NCBI RefSeq assembly: GCF_014522265.1 | Contig: NZ_CP017024.1 | Location: 3,198,001 to 3,262,000 of the forward strand | Source: Pseudomonas oryzihabitans | Lineage (GTDB): Bacteria > Pseudomonadota > Gammaproteobacteria > Pseudomonadales > Pseudomonadaceae | DNA length: 64,000 nucleotides | Reading direction: 5' to 3' | In this document: positions 31,726 to 41,556 of the stretch, piece after piece | Position numbering within the stretch: the stretch's first letter is position 1 | How the letters are laid out: each line of letters starts with the position of its first letter | Translations under genes and position numbers: made by a program | The notes under the pieces: model-generated | The model's database searches: none | What the model was told of the DNA's origin: nothing | Seen by the model: the letters and a program-made list of their open reading frames with translations, nothing else

Positions 31726-32269
31726 CTGCTGGCTGCTGCGCCATGGCGTCACCGAAGGCCCCGAAGGCTTTCGCGGACGCCTCGATCCGCCGCTGGCGGA
31801 GCAGGGCTGGGCGCAGTTGCATGCCGCCGTCGCCACGCAGCCGCCTTTCGAGCTGATCCTGACGTCGCCGCAACAGCGCTGCGCGCGCTTCGCCGAGTGG
31901 CTGGCGGCGGAGCAGGGCGCCGAGCTGGTGCTGGAAGCGGATCTGCGCGAACTGGATTTCGGCGCCTGGGAAGGCCGTAGCGCCGCGGAGCTCATGCAGG
32001 ACCAGGCGGAGGCCCTGGGGCGGTTCTGGGCCGATCCCTATGCCTATACCCCGCCCGAGGGCGAGCCCGTGGCGGCCTTCGCCGAACGGGTCCTGGGGGC
32101 GGTGACGCGCTGGCGGCCCCGGCTGCAGGGCCACCGCAGCCTGATCGTCACCCATGGCGGCGTCATCCGCCTGCTGCTGGCCCGCCAGCGGGGTCTGGCA
32201 CCCAGGGACCTGCTGCAGGTCGAGGCGCCCTACGCGACCCTGCAGCCACTGACGCTGGAGGAGGGCTGA
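31718..32269 (+). CDS. cobC: Alpha-ribazole phosphatase, histidine phosphatase family
   Basis: 183-residue phosphoglycerate-mutase-fold phosphatase: the catalytic RHG is in LLRHGVTEG (residues 6-14) and the second catalytic His in VTHGGVIRL. In this context it probably dephosphorylates alpha-ribazole phosphate or adenosylcobalamin 5'-phosphate during nucleotide loop assembly. The substrate is inferred from neighbours, as the fold is used by many phosphatases. It overlaps cobT and shares one base with cobS (TGATG). Confidence 0.9.
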   Translation: MTDCWLLRHGVTEGPEGFRGRLDPPLAEQGWAQLHAAVATQPPFELILTSPQQRCARFAEWLAAEQGAELVLEADLRELDFGAWEGRSAAELMQDQAEALGRFWADPYAYTPPEGEPVAAFAERVLGAVTRWRPRLQGHRSLIVTHGGVIRLLLARQRGLAPRDLLQVEAPYATLQPLTLEEG

Positions 32270-33000
32270 TGCCGCTACCCCTGCTGATCGCCGTGCAGTT
32301 TCTGACCCGTCTGCCGGTCCGGCTGCCCGGCCTGCCGCCCGCCGAGGCCGTCGGCCGCTCGGTGCTCTGGTATCCGGCGGTTGGCCTGCTGCTGGGTGCG
32401 CTCCTCAGTCTGATCGCCTGGCTGGGCGCCGCGGGCGGCGTCTTCCTGCAGGCGGCCCTGGTGCTGGCCGGCTGGGTGATCCTCACCGGCGGCCTGCATC
32501 TGGATGGCCTGGCTGACACCGTGGATGCCTGGATCGGCGGCTATGGCGATCGCGAGCGGACCCTCGCCATCATGAAGGATCCGGCCTGCGGACCCATGGG
32601 CGTGCTGGCGCTGCTGCTGACCCTGCTGCTCAAGTGGAGCGCTCTGGTGGTGCTCCTGCCGCACGCGCCGGGCTGTCTGTGGCTGGCGCCCCTGGCCGGT
32701 CGCCTGGCGCTGCCCTGGCTGTTGCTGACCACCCCCTATGTACGCCCTAGCGGTCTGGGCGATCTGCTCAGTCGCCACCTGCCGCGGACAACCTTGACTC
32801 GGGTGCTGCTGCTGGGCGCGCTAGCCATCCTCCTGCTGCCCCAGGGCTGGACCGCACTGCTGGTCACCGCCGGAGTCGCGCTGCTGGTGCGACGCGCCCT
32901 GCGCCAGCGTCTCGGCGGTACCACCGGGGATACCGCCGGAGCCCTGCTGGAATTCACCGAGACCGGGGTATTGGTCGCGCTGGCCCTGACGCTGGGCTGA
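32269..33000 (+). CDS. cobS: Adenosylcobinamide-GDP ribazoletransferase (cobalamin synthase)
   Basis: Integral inner-membrane enzyme that joins adenosylcobinamide-GDP and alpha-ribazole to finish cobalamin. The 243-residue protein has the N-terminal AVQFLTRLP, the conserved acidic GGLHLDGLADTVDAWIGG (about 75-92) and the following KDPACGPMGVLAL, plus several transmembrane segments. It is CobV in Pseudomonas naming. It is the last gene of the ten-gene cobalamin operon; no clear T-run terminator was found after it. Confidence 0.95.
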   Translation: MPLPLLIAVQFLTRLPVRLPGLPPAEAVGRSVLWYPAVGLLLGALLSLIAWLGAAGGVFLQAALVLAGWVILTGGLHLDGLADTVDAWIGGYGDRERTLAIMKDPACGPMGVLALLLTLLLKWSALVVLLPHAPGCLWLAPLAGRLALPWLLLTTPYVRPSGLGDLLSRHLPRTTLTRVLLLGALAILLLPQGWTALLVTAGVALLVRRALRQRLGGTTGDTAGALLEFTETGVLVALALTLG

Positions 33001-33159
33001 AAAATCGGCCCAAGCGTGAGGCACCCGGGATTTTGCGACCGTGGTCCTTGAACGACGTCGGTTAAACCGTTAAGAAGGCGCCTGGTTGCGCGTCCAGCGA
33101 AACCGCCTCGGCACGAGCGGGTCCAGGGGGAGTCGTCGTCAGTTGGACAAGGAGCCCCA

Positions 33160-35313
33160 ATGCTCGATGCGCCTCACAGCGTCGCCTCGCCCCGGGAAGT
33201 CGCCCCCGCGTCGCGGCTCCGCTTCAAGCCACGCAGCCTGTTCGCCAAGTTCTTTCTGGCGTTCATCCTGGTGGATGCCCTGGGCACCCTGCTGTTCACT
33301 CTGCACAGCTACCACCAGGCGCGCGAAGCCAGCAGCCAGAGCATCGACTATCGCTTGATGAGCGCGGCCCTGGCGCTGCCGGAAATTCTCGGCGAGGACT
33401 ATCTCGCCCAATTGCAGGATCCGGCCCAGGCCGATCCCGAACGCTACCAGCGAACCCTGATCACCCTGGATCGCTATGCCCGCAAGGCCGGGCTGGCCTC
33501 GCTCTATGCCTTCGTCAAGGAAGGCTCGAGCTTTCGCTTCATCATGGATTCGGCCAACGAGGAGGAAATCCGCGTTGGCTATTTCGGCGACTATCGCCAG
33601 CTCTACGAGCAGGCACCCCCGGAACTCGCAGCGGTGTTTGCCGATCATCAACCGCGTTTCGCGGAATACCAGGATAACTTTGGCAGTTTCCGTTCCCTGT
33701 TCCTGGCCATTCCAGGGCAGAACGGGCAAGCAGTCGTCATAGGGGCGGACATGTTCATGGAAGGAATAGCAGCGGCGGAGCAGTCGGCTCTGCTGGATTC
33801 GCTGCTCATAGGGGCGATCATCTTCGCGATGGGCGCTCTGGTCAGCCGGATCTTGGCAGGCGCACTCAATCGCTATCTGCTCCGTCTGGGTCAGGCCACC
33901 GAACGCATCGCCGATGGCGACTATCAGCTGGGCCTCAAGGAAGGCCGCGATCCGGTCGGCCGGCTCGGTCGCGCCATGAATCAGATGGGCGCCGCCCTGG
34001 CCGCGCGCGAGCGGCGCATCAGCCAGCTGGCGTTTCGCGACATGCTCACCCGGCTGCCCAACCAGGTGCGACTGGTCCTGGAGATTCGCCAGCGCATCGA
34101 GCATGCCGCGGCCGGGCGCTTCGCCGTGCTGCTGCTGGATGTGGCCAACTTCCGCAACATCAACGAACTGCTCGGCCAGGAAGGTGGCGACAAGATCCTG
34201 CGCCACCTGGCGCGTCGGCTGAGGGTCGCGGCGCCGGAAGAGAATGGCGTGGCGCGGATCGGCGCCGACACCTTTGTCCTGCTGCTACCCTGGTTCGACG
34301 ACGCCTCGGCGGAGGCGGCGCTGCTGTCGCTGCGCAACCTGGTGGAAAAACCCTTCGTCAGCGGCAACCAGCGGGTGTCGCTGCGCATCACCTTCGGTAT
34401 CGCCTGCTACCCCGAACATGGCGCCAGCGCCGAGGCCCTGCTGGCCAACGCCGAGACCGCGCTGCAGGATGCGCGCCGGCGCCAGCTGCCCTTCGCCTTC
34501 CACGATCCGGACCAGGAACGTCAGCGGCAGCTGGGCATCGCCATGCTCGACGCCCTCGACCTGGCCGTGGACCACGATCAGCTGCGCCTCTATCTGCAAC
34601 CCAAGATCGCGCTACCCGACGGCCGCGTGGAAGGCGCCGAGGTCCTGATCCGCTGGCAGCATCCGGAACTGGGGCTGCTCAAGCCGGACGCCTTCGTCGG
34701 CATCGCCGAACAGAGTCGCAAGATCTGCGACATCACCCTCTGGGTGCTGGAGCGCTGCATGCGCCTGCAGCGCGAGCGGCAGCTGGGCGCCCTCAAGCTC
34801 AACGTCAATCTGTCACTGCTGGACCTAGAGCACCCGGCCTTCATCGCCCGCATTGGCCGGCTGCTGGACGAGACCGGCGCCGTCGCCGCCGGCTTCTGCC
34901 TGGAGATCACCGAGTCCCGGGCCATGAGCAATCCGGTACAGGTGCTCGACTGCCTGCGCCAGCTCAAGGCCATGGGCTTCGAGCTGTCGCTGGACGACTT
35001 CGGCGCCGGACATTCCTCGCTGGCCTGCCTGAGCAGCTTTCCCATCGACGAGCTGAAGATCGATCGGCAATTCATCGAGCACTGCCAGCTGCCCGGCGAT
35101 CAGGAGGTGATCAGGCTGCTGGTCCAGCTCGGCCAGTTGCGCGGGCTACGGGTGGTGGCCGAAGGCGTGGAGACCCGCCAGGCCCTGCAGGTCCTCACCG
35201 AGCTGGGCTGCGACCAGATCCAGGGCCAGCTGGTGGCCGGCGCCCTGTCGCTGGACGACTTCCAGCGCTGGTACGCGGAGCAGGAGCAGGGCTACTGGGG
35301 GCTCAGGGCGTAG
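33160..35313 (+). CDS. Membrane c-di-GMP protein: degenerate GGDEF plus EAL phosphodiesterase
   Basis: 717-residue signalling protein. An N-terminal membrane anchor (about 28-48) precedes a periplasmic sensor region, a second membrane segment (about 208-230), a HAMP-like linker, a GGDEF-type domain (about 285-440) and an EAL domain (about 460-710). The GGDEF signature is replaced by GADTF (RIGADTF), so diguanylate cyclase activity is very unlikely. The EAL domain keeps the metal and catalytic residues: EVL in place of EAL, VNLS, LEITES, DDFGAGHSS, ELKIDRQFI, VAEGVE and the late QGQ. It is probably a c-di-GMP phosphodiesterase. ATG 33160 has AAGGAG upstream. Confidence 0.92.
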   Translation: MLDAPHSVASPREVAPASRLRFKPRSLFAKFFLAFILVDALGTLLFTLHSYHQAREASSQSIDYRLMSAALALPEILGEDYLAQLQDPAQADPERYQRTLITLDRYARKAGLASLYAFVKEGSSFRFIMDSANEEEIRVGYFGDYRQLYEQAPPELAAVFADHQPRFAEYQDNFGSFRSLFLAIPGQNGQAVVIGADMFMEGIAAAEQSALLDSLLIGAIIFAMGALVSRILAGALNRYLLRLGQATERIADGDYQLGLKEGRDPVGRLGRAMNQMGAALAARERRISQLAFRDMLTRLPNQVRLVLEIRQRIEHAAAGRFAVLLLDVANFRNINELLGQEGGDKILRHLARRLRVAAPEENGVARIGADTFVLLLPWFDDASAEAALLSLRNLVEKPFVSGNQRVSLRITFGIACYPEHGASAEALLANAETALQDARRRQLPFAFHDPDQERQRQLGIAMLDALDLAVDHDQLRLYLQPKIALPDGRVEGAEVLIRWQHPELGLLKPDAFVGIAEQSRKICDITLWVLERCMRLQRERQLGALKLNVNLSLLDLEHPAFIARIGRLLDETGAVAAGFCLEITESRAMSNPVQVLDCLRQLKAMGFELSLDDFGAGHSSLACLSSFPIDELKIDRQFIEHCQLPGDQEVIRLLVQLGQLRGLRVVAEGVETRQALQVLTELGCDQIQGQLVAGALSLDDFQRWYAEQEQGYWGLRA

Positions 35314-35375
35314 GCGAGGACCGCGGCTATTCGTCGACGCGGAGGGTGCTGCGCGATCCCGGTCCCGGAAAGCAC

Positions 35376-35397
35376 GAAGCCGCCTGGCGGCGGCTTC
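35376..35397. terminator. Hairpin between convergent genes
   Basis: Perfect 9-bp stem GAAGCCGCC/GGCGGCTTC with loop TGGC, between the EAL gene and the convergent FadL-type gene. No T-run follows on either strand, so it is a possible but weak terminator. Confidence 0.45.
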
Positions 35398-35415
35398 GGT
35401 AGCGGACCCTGACGC

Positions 35416-36720
35416 TTAGAAACGGTAGGTCAGCTGGGCACCCAGACCGTGGGCGCTGTTGTCGTACTTGGCGCTGTAGCCGGCCTTGGTGGAGGTGGCG
35501 GGGCGATTGATCGACACATCGTCTTCCCAGAGGTAGGCATAGGCCACATCGATGGTCATGTCCTTGGTCGGCGACCAGCCTGCGCCCACCGAGAAGGTCT
35601 TGCGATCGCCCACCGGGATGCGCACGTTGCGGTTGCCGTTGTCGGCCGGCGAGGGGTCGATGGCCATGCCCGCGCGCAGCACCCACTGGGGATTCAGCTG
35701 ATAGGCCGCGCCGATGGCGTAGGACCAGGTGTCCTTCCAGTTGAGTTCTTCCGTCACGGTCGCCAGGGGCGAACCCAGCACCGGCAGGGTGGGGGTGCCC
35801 TCGTTCTCCACGTCGATCGACTTCAGGCGACTCCAGCGGGTCCAGGTGGCACCGGCGTACATCGTCCAGTCGTTATTCAGACGGTAGGTGAAGGAGGCAT
35901 CGCTGCTTTCCGGCAGGGTGATGTTGAGGCTGGCGTCATACTTGCCATTGAGCCGGCTGACCAGGGCGTTGGTGATCGGACTGGCCTGGCTGTTGGCACC
36001 CGTGACCTCGGTGTTGCCCTTGAGCTTGTAGGTGACCTTGGAGTGGTAGGTCAGGCCGAAGGTCAGGTCATCGGTCAGGTCCGCGAGCAGGCCGACGTTG
36101 AAACCATAGGCGGTGTCGTCGCCATCGATCTTGACCTGGCCATCCTGGGTGCTGCCGAAGTTGACGTTGCTGTTGAGCTTGCCTTCGATGCGGTTGATGG
36201 TCGGACCGAAGCCGATGGAAACCTTGTCGGTGATCTTGTAGCTGACGGTGGGCTGGATGGTGATGACTTCCACCTTGCTCGCCTGACCCTGGTAGCGACC
36301 CTGGAAGGCGTGCTCGTAGTTGCTGATCAGCGCATAGGGGACATATACACCCAGGCCGAAGTGCAAACGGTCATCCACCGGGGTCACGAAGTAGCCGAAG
36401 GGCACCACCGAGTTGGGCACCATGTCGCCGGCGTTGCTGCCCTGCACGGCCTGGCCGTTGGCGTAGCGACCACTGGCGTCCTTGATGTCGATCTTGGCGT
36501 GGATGTAGGCGCCACCCAGGGACACCTCGCGGCCCAGGCGCGACATGCCGGCCGGGTTGCCATAGATGGTGGAAGCGTCCTGCGCGGAGGAAGAGCGTCC
36601 GGCGAAGGAGGTACCCATCCCGCTGACACTCTGTTCGTTGATAGCCAGACCGTTCGCCAGGGCATAGCCGGAAGCGCTCGAAACGGCCAATGCAAGTAGG
36701 GTCAGTTTTATTGTTTTCAT
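35416..36720 (-). CDS. FadL family outer-membrane transport protein
   Basis: 434-residue beta-barrel protein of the FadL/OmpP1/TodX family for long-chain fatty acids or other hydrophobic compounds. The signal peptide (about 1-22) is followed by the family's N-terminal hatch, NGLAINEQSVSGMGTSFAG with a downstream IYGNPAGMS (NPAGM is diagnostic). The protein ends in an aromatic residue (LTYRF), as needed for barrel insertion. It is isolated from fatty-acid oxidation genes, so the substrate is uncertain. Upstream (36721-37004) is a 284-base spacer with an A/T-rich tract near 36828-36841. Confidence 0.93.
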   Translation of the reverse strand: MKTIKLTLLALAVSSASGYALANGLAINEQSVSGMGTSFAGRSSSAQDASTIYGNPAGMSRLGREVSLGGAYIHAKIDIKDASGRYANGQAVQGSNAGDMVPNSVVPFGYFVTPVDDRLHFGLGVYVPYALISNYEHAFQGRYQGQASKVEVITIQPTVSYKITDKVSIGFGPTINRIEGKLNSNVNFGSTQDGQVKIDGDDTAYGFNVGLLADLTDDLTFGLTYHSKVTYKLKGNTEVTGANSQASPITNALVSRLNGKYDASLNITLPESSDASFTYRLNNDWTMYAGATWTRWSRLKSIDVENEGTPTLPVLGSPLATVTEELNWKDTWSYAIGAAYQLNPQWVLRAGMAIDPSPADNGNRNVRIPVGDRKTFSVGAGWSPTKDMTIDVAYAYLWEDDVSINRPATSTKAGYSAKYDNSAHGLGAQLTYRF

Positions 36721-36971
36721 GCTCTTGCAGCTCCATTGAAAGGCGAGAAGCGCTTACCTCCGCGGATTCCCAAGTCCGAGTGAGTACCTGCGCACACTCA
36801 GCTTTTAGCAGGCCCTGCTTGCGAATACAAAAAAAACTATTCGGTCACGTTTGGTTCGGGGCGGTCATCAGGCGTTCATCCGACGAACCCGCCTGGAAAG
36901 CCGCTGAATGCCACGCTTCCCGGTGTGTGACAGGGGCGTCAAGCGGCACCGAAGAACCGGCCCGGGTGGCT

Positions 36972-36977
36972 TATACT
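36972..36977 (+). promoter_or_regulatory. Possible -10 element for rnd
   Basis: TATACT at 36972-36977 lies 27 bases before the proposed TTG start of rnd. No convincing -35 element is seen at 16-18 bases upstream, so this is a weak call. Confidence 0.35.
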
Positions 36978-37004
36978 GTCGGCTCATCTGTTCGGAGTGC
37001 GCCC

Positions 37005-38159
37005 TTGACTTCTGCCCCTCACTGGATCCGCGACGACGCGGCGCTGGCCGCCCTCTGCGCGCGGTGCCAGACCCTGCCCTTCATCGCCCTCGACACCGAA
37101 TTCATGCGGGTCGACACCTTCTATCCCAAGGCCGGCCTGATCCAGATCGGCGACGGCGAACAGGCCTACCTGGTCGATCCCCTGTGCATCGGCGACTGGA
37201 CACCCTTCGCCGCGCTGCTGGAGGACCCGGCGGTGGTCAAGGTGCTGCACGCCTGCAGCGAAGACCTGGAAGTGTTGTTGCGCCTGACCGGCAGCCTGCC
37301 GCAGCCGCTGTACGACACCCAGCTGGCGGCGGCCTATCTGGGGCTGGCCCATTCCATGGGTTATTCGCGGCTGGTCGCCGAAGTGCTCAAGATCGACATC
37401 CCCAAGGACGAGACCCGTTCCGACTGGCTGCAACGGCCGCTGACGCCGTTGCAGGAACGTTACGCGGCGGCCGACGTGACCTATCTGGTCGACGTCTATC
37501 TCTATCTCGACGCGCGCCTGGATGACCAGCGGCGTGCCTGGCTGCTGGAGGATGGCGCCGAGCTGGTGGCCAATCTGCGCCGTATCAGCGATCCCTGGGA
37601 AGCCTATCGCGACGTCAAGCTGGCCTGGCGCCTGTCGCGCCAGCAACTGGCGGTGCTGCGGGTGCTCTGCCACTGGCGCGAGGTCAAGGCCCGCGAGCGC
37701 GATCAGCCACGCAACCATGTCCTGCGCGAGCGCTCGCTGTGGCCGCTGGCGCGTTTCCAGCCGACCGACAAGCAGGCCCTGGCGCGCATCGACGACATGC
37801 ACCCGCGCACCGTGCGCCAGGATGGCGATACCCTGCTGGAACTGATCGCCGAAGGCGCGGCCACCCCGGCTGAGCAATGGCCGGCGCTGCAGGCCGAACC
37901 CTTGCCCCACGAGGCGTCGCCGCTGCTCAAGGCCTTGCGCGCCATCGGCGAACGGGATGCCAAGGCCCTGGGCATGGCGCCGGAACTGATGCTGCGCAAG
38001 AAGGTGCTCGAAGCCCTGCTGCTCACCGGCTGGCCTGATGGCGACTACCAGCTGCCGGCTAATCTGCGCGGCTGGCGCCGCGAGCGCTTCGGCCAGGCCC
38101 TTCTCGATCATCTGCAGGCGCAACGCACCCCGCCGGCGCCCCTGGAAGACACGCCATGA
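37005..38159 (+). CDS. rnd: Ribonuclease D
   Basis: 3'-5' exoribonuclease that matures tRNA and other stable RNA 3' ends. The 384-residue protein has a DEDD-type nuclease domain beginning [19 protein letters not shown], then [11 protein letters not shown] and [13 protein letters not shown], followed by HRDC helical domains. The start is TTG 37005 with CGGAG about 7 bases upstream; the frame stays open upstream to 36690, but that stretch carries promoter-like DNA and unrelated residues. It overlaps ycgL by four bases. Confidence 0.93.
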   Translation: MTSAPHWIRDDAALAALCARCQTLPFIALDTEFMRVDTFYPKAGLIQIGDGEQAYLVDPLCIGDWTPFAALLEDPAVVKVLHACSEDLEVLLRLTGSLPQPLYDTQLAAAYLGLAHSMGYSRLVAEVLKIDIPKDETRSDWLQRPLTPLQERYAAADVTYLVDVYLYLDARLDDQRRAWLLEDGAELVANLRRISDPWEAYRDVKLAWRLSRQQLAVLRVLCHWREVKARERDQPRNHVLRERSLWPLARFQPTDKQALARIDDMHPRTVRQDGDTLLELIAEGAATPAEQWPALQAEPLPHEASPLLKALRAIGERDAKALGMAPELMLRKKVLEALLLTGWPDGDYQLPANLRGWRRERFGQALLDHLQAQRTPPAPLEDTP

Positions 38160-38458
38160 AACTGCTCTGCTCCATCTACCGCAGTCCGCGCAAGCCGGAA
38201 ATGTACCTTTATGTCGACAAGCTCAAGGGCCTGAAACCCGTGCCCGAGGGCCTGCTCGCGGCCTTCGGTCCGCCGGCGCTGGCCTTCGAATTCGTGCTGA
38301 CCCCGGAACGCAAGCTGGCACGGGAAGACGTCGCCAAGGTCCTCGAGAACATCGCCAAGCAGGGCTATCACCTGCAGATGCCGCCGCCGGAGCTGGAGCG
38401 CGATGATTACCTCGAGCACCTGCCTGAAGAACTGCTGCGGCTCAACGATCCGCTATGA
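38156..38458 (+). CDS. ycgL: YcgL domain protein
   Basis: 100-residue conserved protein of the YcgL family (starts [20 protein letters not shown], ends [10 protein letters not shown]). The molecular function is unknown. Its ATG overlaps the rnd stop and its stop overlaps the next start, so rnd, ycgL and the dehydrogenase form one translationally coupled unit. rnd-ycgL adjacency is common in pseudomonads, as I recall. Confidence 0.93.
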   Translation: MKLLCSIYRSPRKPEMYLYVDKLKGLKPVPEGLLAAFGPPALAFEFVLTPERKLAREDVAKVLENIAKQGYHLQMPPPELERDDYLEHLPEELLRLNDPL

Positions 38459-39396
38459 CCGCCGTCCTGCTGCTGGAAGACGCGCCGACCGGCTATGCCG
38501 CTGCCTGGCGCCAGTGGGCGCCGGAGCTGGACCTGCAGGTACCGGCGGACCCGGCCGAGGCCGTGCGTCTGGCGCAGCAGCCCTGCTACTGGCTCGGCCA
38601 ACCCGATCGCGCTGCGGCCCTGTTGCGCCAGGGCGTCAAGCCGCTCTGGCTGCAATCGACCTGGGCCGGCTACGCACCGCTGCTGGCGGCGGATCTGCCC
38701 TGCGACTATCGTTTCAGCAGGGCGGTGGGCTTGTTCGGCCAGAGCATCGGCGAATACGTCCTGACCTATCTGCTGCAGTTTGAGCGCCAGGTGGCTGCGC
38801 GGCAGGTCAGTCAGCAGGAAGGACGCTGGGATACCCGGTCGCCGGGCACCCTGGCCGGGCGGCGGCTGTTGCTGGTCGGGGCAGGGGACATCGGCCAGGA
38901 CATCGCCCGCCTGTTCGCGCCGTTCGGCATGATCCTCACCGGCGTCGCCCGCAGTGCACGAACCTTGCCTGGCTTTGCCCGGGTGGTGCCGCTCGCGGAA
39001 CTGCGCCAGGCGGCGCGGGATGCGGACTTCGTGGTCAATCTGTTGCCGGACAGCGGCAGCACCCGGGATCTCTACGATGCGAACTTCTTCGCCGCCTTGC
39101 CTGCAGGTGCCTTGTTCATCAATGCCGGACGCGGCACCAGCGTGGTGGACGCCGAGCTGATCGCCGCGTTGGAGAGCGGACAGCTGGCCGGGGCGGTGCT
39201 GGACGTGTTTCGTCAGGAGCCGCTGCCGGCCGAGCATCCCTTCTGGCGGACGCCCAACCTGCACCTCACCGCCCATGTCGCCGGACCCACGCCGCCGGCG
39301 GCGGCGGTCCGGCTGTTCGTCGACAATCTCCAGCGCCTGCAACAGGGGCAGCCCCTGCGCGGCGCCGTCGACCTGGCCGCTCAGTCGAAGGTATAG
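38455..39396 (+). CDS. D-2-hydroxyacid dehydrogenase (glyoxylate/hydroxypyruvate reductase-like)
   Basis: 313-residue NAD(P)-dependent dehydrogenase. The C-terminal cofactor domain has [16 protein letters not shown], the catalytic Arg region [10 protein letters not shown], the Glu in RQEPLP and the catalytic His in LTAHVAGPT. It resembles GhrA-type enzymes reducing glyoxylate or hydroxypyruvate; the exact substrate is inference. It is coupled to ycgL upstream and overlaps the convergent nitroreductase gene by 16 bases. Confidence 0.9.
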   Translation: MTAVLLLEDAPTGYAAAWRQWAPELDLQVPADPAEAVRLAQQPCYWLGQPDRAAALLRQGVKPLWLQSTWAGYAPLLAADLPCDYRFSRAVGLFGQSIGEYVLTYLLQFERQVAARQVSQQEGRWDTRSPGTLAGRRLLLVGAGDIGQDIARLFAPFGMILTGVARSARTLPGFARVVPLAELRQAARDADFVVNLLPDSGSTRDLYDANFFAALPAGALFINAGRGTSVVDAELIAALESGQLAGAVLDVFRQEPLPAEHPFWRTPNLHLTAHVAGPTPPAAAVRLFVDNLQRLQQGQPLRGAVDLAAQSKV

Positions 39397-39977
39397 GGGC
39401 CGGCCACCGCCAGCTCTTCGACGGTCAGGCGCGGACTGGGCAACTCGCGCCCCTGCAGGGACTCCGGCAGGCTGGCCTTGTCGCCCAGCTTGCCGATGGC
39501 CACCGCCAGCTCGACCTTGAACGCCGCCGGTACCTTCAACTCACGCTGGATGCCTTCGCGATCGATCCCGGCCATGCCGTGGGCGTGCCAGCCGGCGTTG
39601 GTCGCCTGCAGCGCCAGGTAGGCCCAGGCCGCACCGGCATCGAAGCTGTGACTGGGGAAGGGGACTTCCTCGCCACTGCTGGCGCGCAGCAGGGTGGTCT
39701 TCGACAGGATGATCACCAGCGCCGAGGCGTGCTGCGCCCAGCCGCGGTTGAATTCACTGATCAGCGACAGGAAAAGCGCCCAGTGGGCGTCGTCGCGGCG
39801 GGCATAGAGGAAGCGCCAGGGCTGGGCGTTGAAGGCTGACGGCGCCCAGCGCGCGGCCTCGATGAAGCCGAGTAGTGTCTCCTCCTCGATGGCGACCGGG
39901 TCGAAGGCGCGGGGCGACCAGCGCTGGACGAACTGGGAATCGACGGGATACTGGGGCGTACGGCTGCTGCTGGTCAT
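39381..39977 (-). CDS. Nitroreductase family protein
   Basis: 198-residue FMN-dependent oxidoreductase. RWSPRAFD near the N-terminus and the FMN-binding [17 protein letters not shown] identify the family, as do the central [27 protein letters not shown] and the C-terminal AVAIGKLGD. The physiological substrate is not predictable. ATG 39977 gives the normal family length; upstream in-frame codons to 40076 are not family-like. Confidence 0.9.
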   Translation of the reverse strand: MTSSSRTPQYPVDSQFVQRWSPRAFDPVAIEEETLLGFIEAARWAPSAFNAQPWRFLYARRDDAHWALFLSLISEFNRGWAQHASALVIILSKTTLLRASSGEEVPFPSHSFDAGAAWAYLALQATNAGWHAHGMAGIDREGIQRELKVPAAFKVELAVAIGKLGDKASLPESLQGRELPSPRLTVEELAVAGPYTFD

Positions 39978-40114
39978 GGCTTCACCACGGGAGGAAAGGG
40001 GAGTCCGGCACGGTAATCCGGTCGGGCGGAGTCGACAAGGGTGCGAACGGTGCTTGGCGCTCGCGGCGTGCGGCACTAGACTGCGCGCCCCCTTTCCTTG
40101 CCACGATCTCTGCC

Positions 40115-40564
40115 ATGGCCGCCATCACCCAGCCGTTCTGGAAGCGCAAGACCCTCGATCAGCTCGATGCCCAGGAATGGGAGTCGCTGTGCGACGGCTG
40201 TGGCCTGTGCTGCCTGCAGAAACTCGAAGACGAGGACGATGGCGCCGTCTACTACACGCGCATCGCCTGCAAGCTGCTGGATCTCAAGACCTGTCAGTGC
40301 AGCCGTTACGCCGAGCGTACCCGCTTCGTTCCCGACTGCATCCAGCTCACGCCGGCCCAGGCCGACCAGTTCGCCTGGCTGCCGCCCACCTGCGGCTATC
40401 GCCTGGTGGCCGAAGGCAAGGATCTGCCGGAGTGGCACCCGCTGATCTGCGACGACCGCGAGGCGGTGCACAAGGCCGGTATCTCCCAGTCCGGCCGCAT
40501 GCTCAGCGAGACCCAGGTCGCCGAAGACGACTGGGAAGACTATCTGATCTTCCGCGCGGGCTGA
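40115..40564 (+). CDS. ycgN: YcgN family cysteine cluster protein (UPF0260)
   Basis: 149-residue conserved protein with eight or more Cys in metal-site spacing: CDGCGLCC near residue 30, then CKLL, CQCSRY, PDC, TCGY and CDD. It is likely to bind an Fe-S cluster or zinc; the function is unknown. ATG 40115 ([18 protein letters not shown]) matches the family start. It lies downstream of the divergent nitroreductase gene and converges with ddpF. Confidence 0.92.
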   Translation: MAAITQPFWKRKTLDQLDAQEWESLCDGCGLCCLQKLEDEDDGAVYYTRIACKLLDLKTCQCSRYAERTRFVPDCIQLTPAQADQFAWLPPTCGYRLVAEGKDLPEWHPLICDDREAVHKAGISQSGRMLSETQVAEDDWEDYLIFRAG

Positions 40565-40572
40565 TAACGGCT

Positions 40573-41556
40573 TCAGACCACCGCGGGGCTGGCCCGCCGC
40601 GGTACGGCCAGGTCCGCCGCTCGATGGCAGCGTACCTCCGCCAAGGTGCCTGGCAGCAGTGCCTGAGGTCGCTCGCAACCGGCGCCCGCCTGCGGACAGC
40701 GATCCCGAAAGAAACAGCCCGTCGGCAGCACCCGGTTGCCCGGCAACTCGGTGCGCTGCGCTGCGGCATTGCCGGTGAGCGGCTGGTCCAGCCGCGGCAC
40801 CGCCTCCAGCAACAGCCGGGTATAGGGGTGGCTGGGCTGCTCCAGCACCTCTGCCGCCGCCCCCAGCTCGACGATCTGTCCCAGGTACATCACCGCCACC
40901 CGGTCGGCCAGGTGGCGCACCACCGAGACGTTGTGGGAGATCAGCACGAAGGTCAGGCCGCGATCGCGTTGCAGCTGGGCCAGCAGGTTGAGGATCTGGG
41001 CCTGTACCGAGATGTCCAGGGCCGAGGTGGGTTCGTCGAGAATGATGACGTCCGGGTCCGACGACAGCGCCCGGGCGATGGCGATGCGCTGGCGCTGGCC
41101 ACCGGAGAACTGGTGCGGGTAGCGATCCAGGTATTCGGGACGGATACCGACCTGCACCGCCAGGCGCTCGGCCAGGGCGCGCAATTCGACAGAGGAGCTG
41201 CGACCCCGCACCACCAGCGGCTCGGTGATCAGCTTCCACACCGGCAGGCGCGGATCCAGTGAGGATTGGGGGTCTTGGAAGACGATCTGGATGTTGCGCT
41301 CGCCACGGGCCGTGCCTCGAAGGGAGCCGCTCACCGGCGCCACCAGCCCCATCAGGACCTGAGCCAGGGTGCTCTTGCCGCAGCCGGATTCACCGAGCAC
41401 GCCCAGGGTCTCACCGGGAAAGAGCCGCAGGTCGATGCCGTTGAGGGCATGGGCCTGGCCCTTGGTGCGCCCGAGCCAGTCGCGGCCCACCGGATAACGC
41501 ACCTCGACGCCGCTGAGTTCCAGCAGCGGTACGGCAGGCGGAGCAAGGGTGTTCAT
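40573..41556 (-). CDS. ddpF: D,D-dipeptide ABC transporter ATP-binding protein DdpF-like
   Basis: 327-residue ATPase of the oligopeptide/dipeptide import subfamily. Walker [11 protein letters not shown]-loop [11 protein letters not shown], signature [15 protein letters not shown], Walker [13 protein letters not shown] and the H-loop SHN are intact. The C-terminal oligopeptide-binding extension has a Cys-rich [11 protein letters not shown] stretch. It overlaps ddpD by four bases and is last in an operon ordered X-A-B-C-D-F as in E. coli ddp. The dipeptide specificity rests on that order and on ddpX. Confidence 0.9.
   Translation of the reverse strand: MNTLAPPAVPLLELSGVEVRYPVGRDWLGRTKGQAHALNGIDLRLFPGETLGVLGESGCGKSTLAQVLMGLVAPVSGSLRGTARGERNIQIVFQDPQSSLDPRLPVWKLITEPLVVRGRSSSVELRALAERLAVQVGIRPEYLDRYPHQFSGGQRQRIAIARALSSDPDVIILDEPTSALDISVQAQILNLLAQLQRDRGLTFVLISHNVSVVRHLADRVAVMYLGQIVELGAAAEVLEQPSHPYTRLLLEAVPRLDQPLTGNAAAQRTELPGNRVLPTGCFFRDRCPQAGAGCERPQALLPGTLAEVRCHRAADLAVPRRASPAVV

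Noticed and set aside
36690..37004. N-terminal extension of RNase D
   Set aside because: The frame is open, but it covers promoter-like DNA and the divergent FadL-type gene's leader, and the added residues do not match RNase D.
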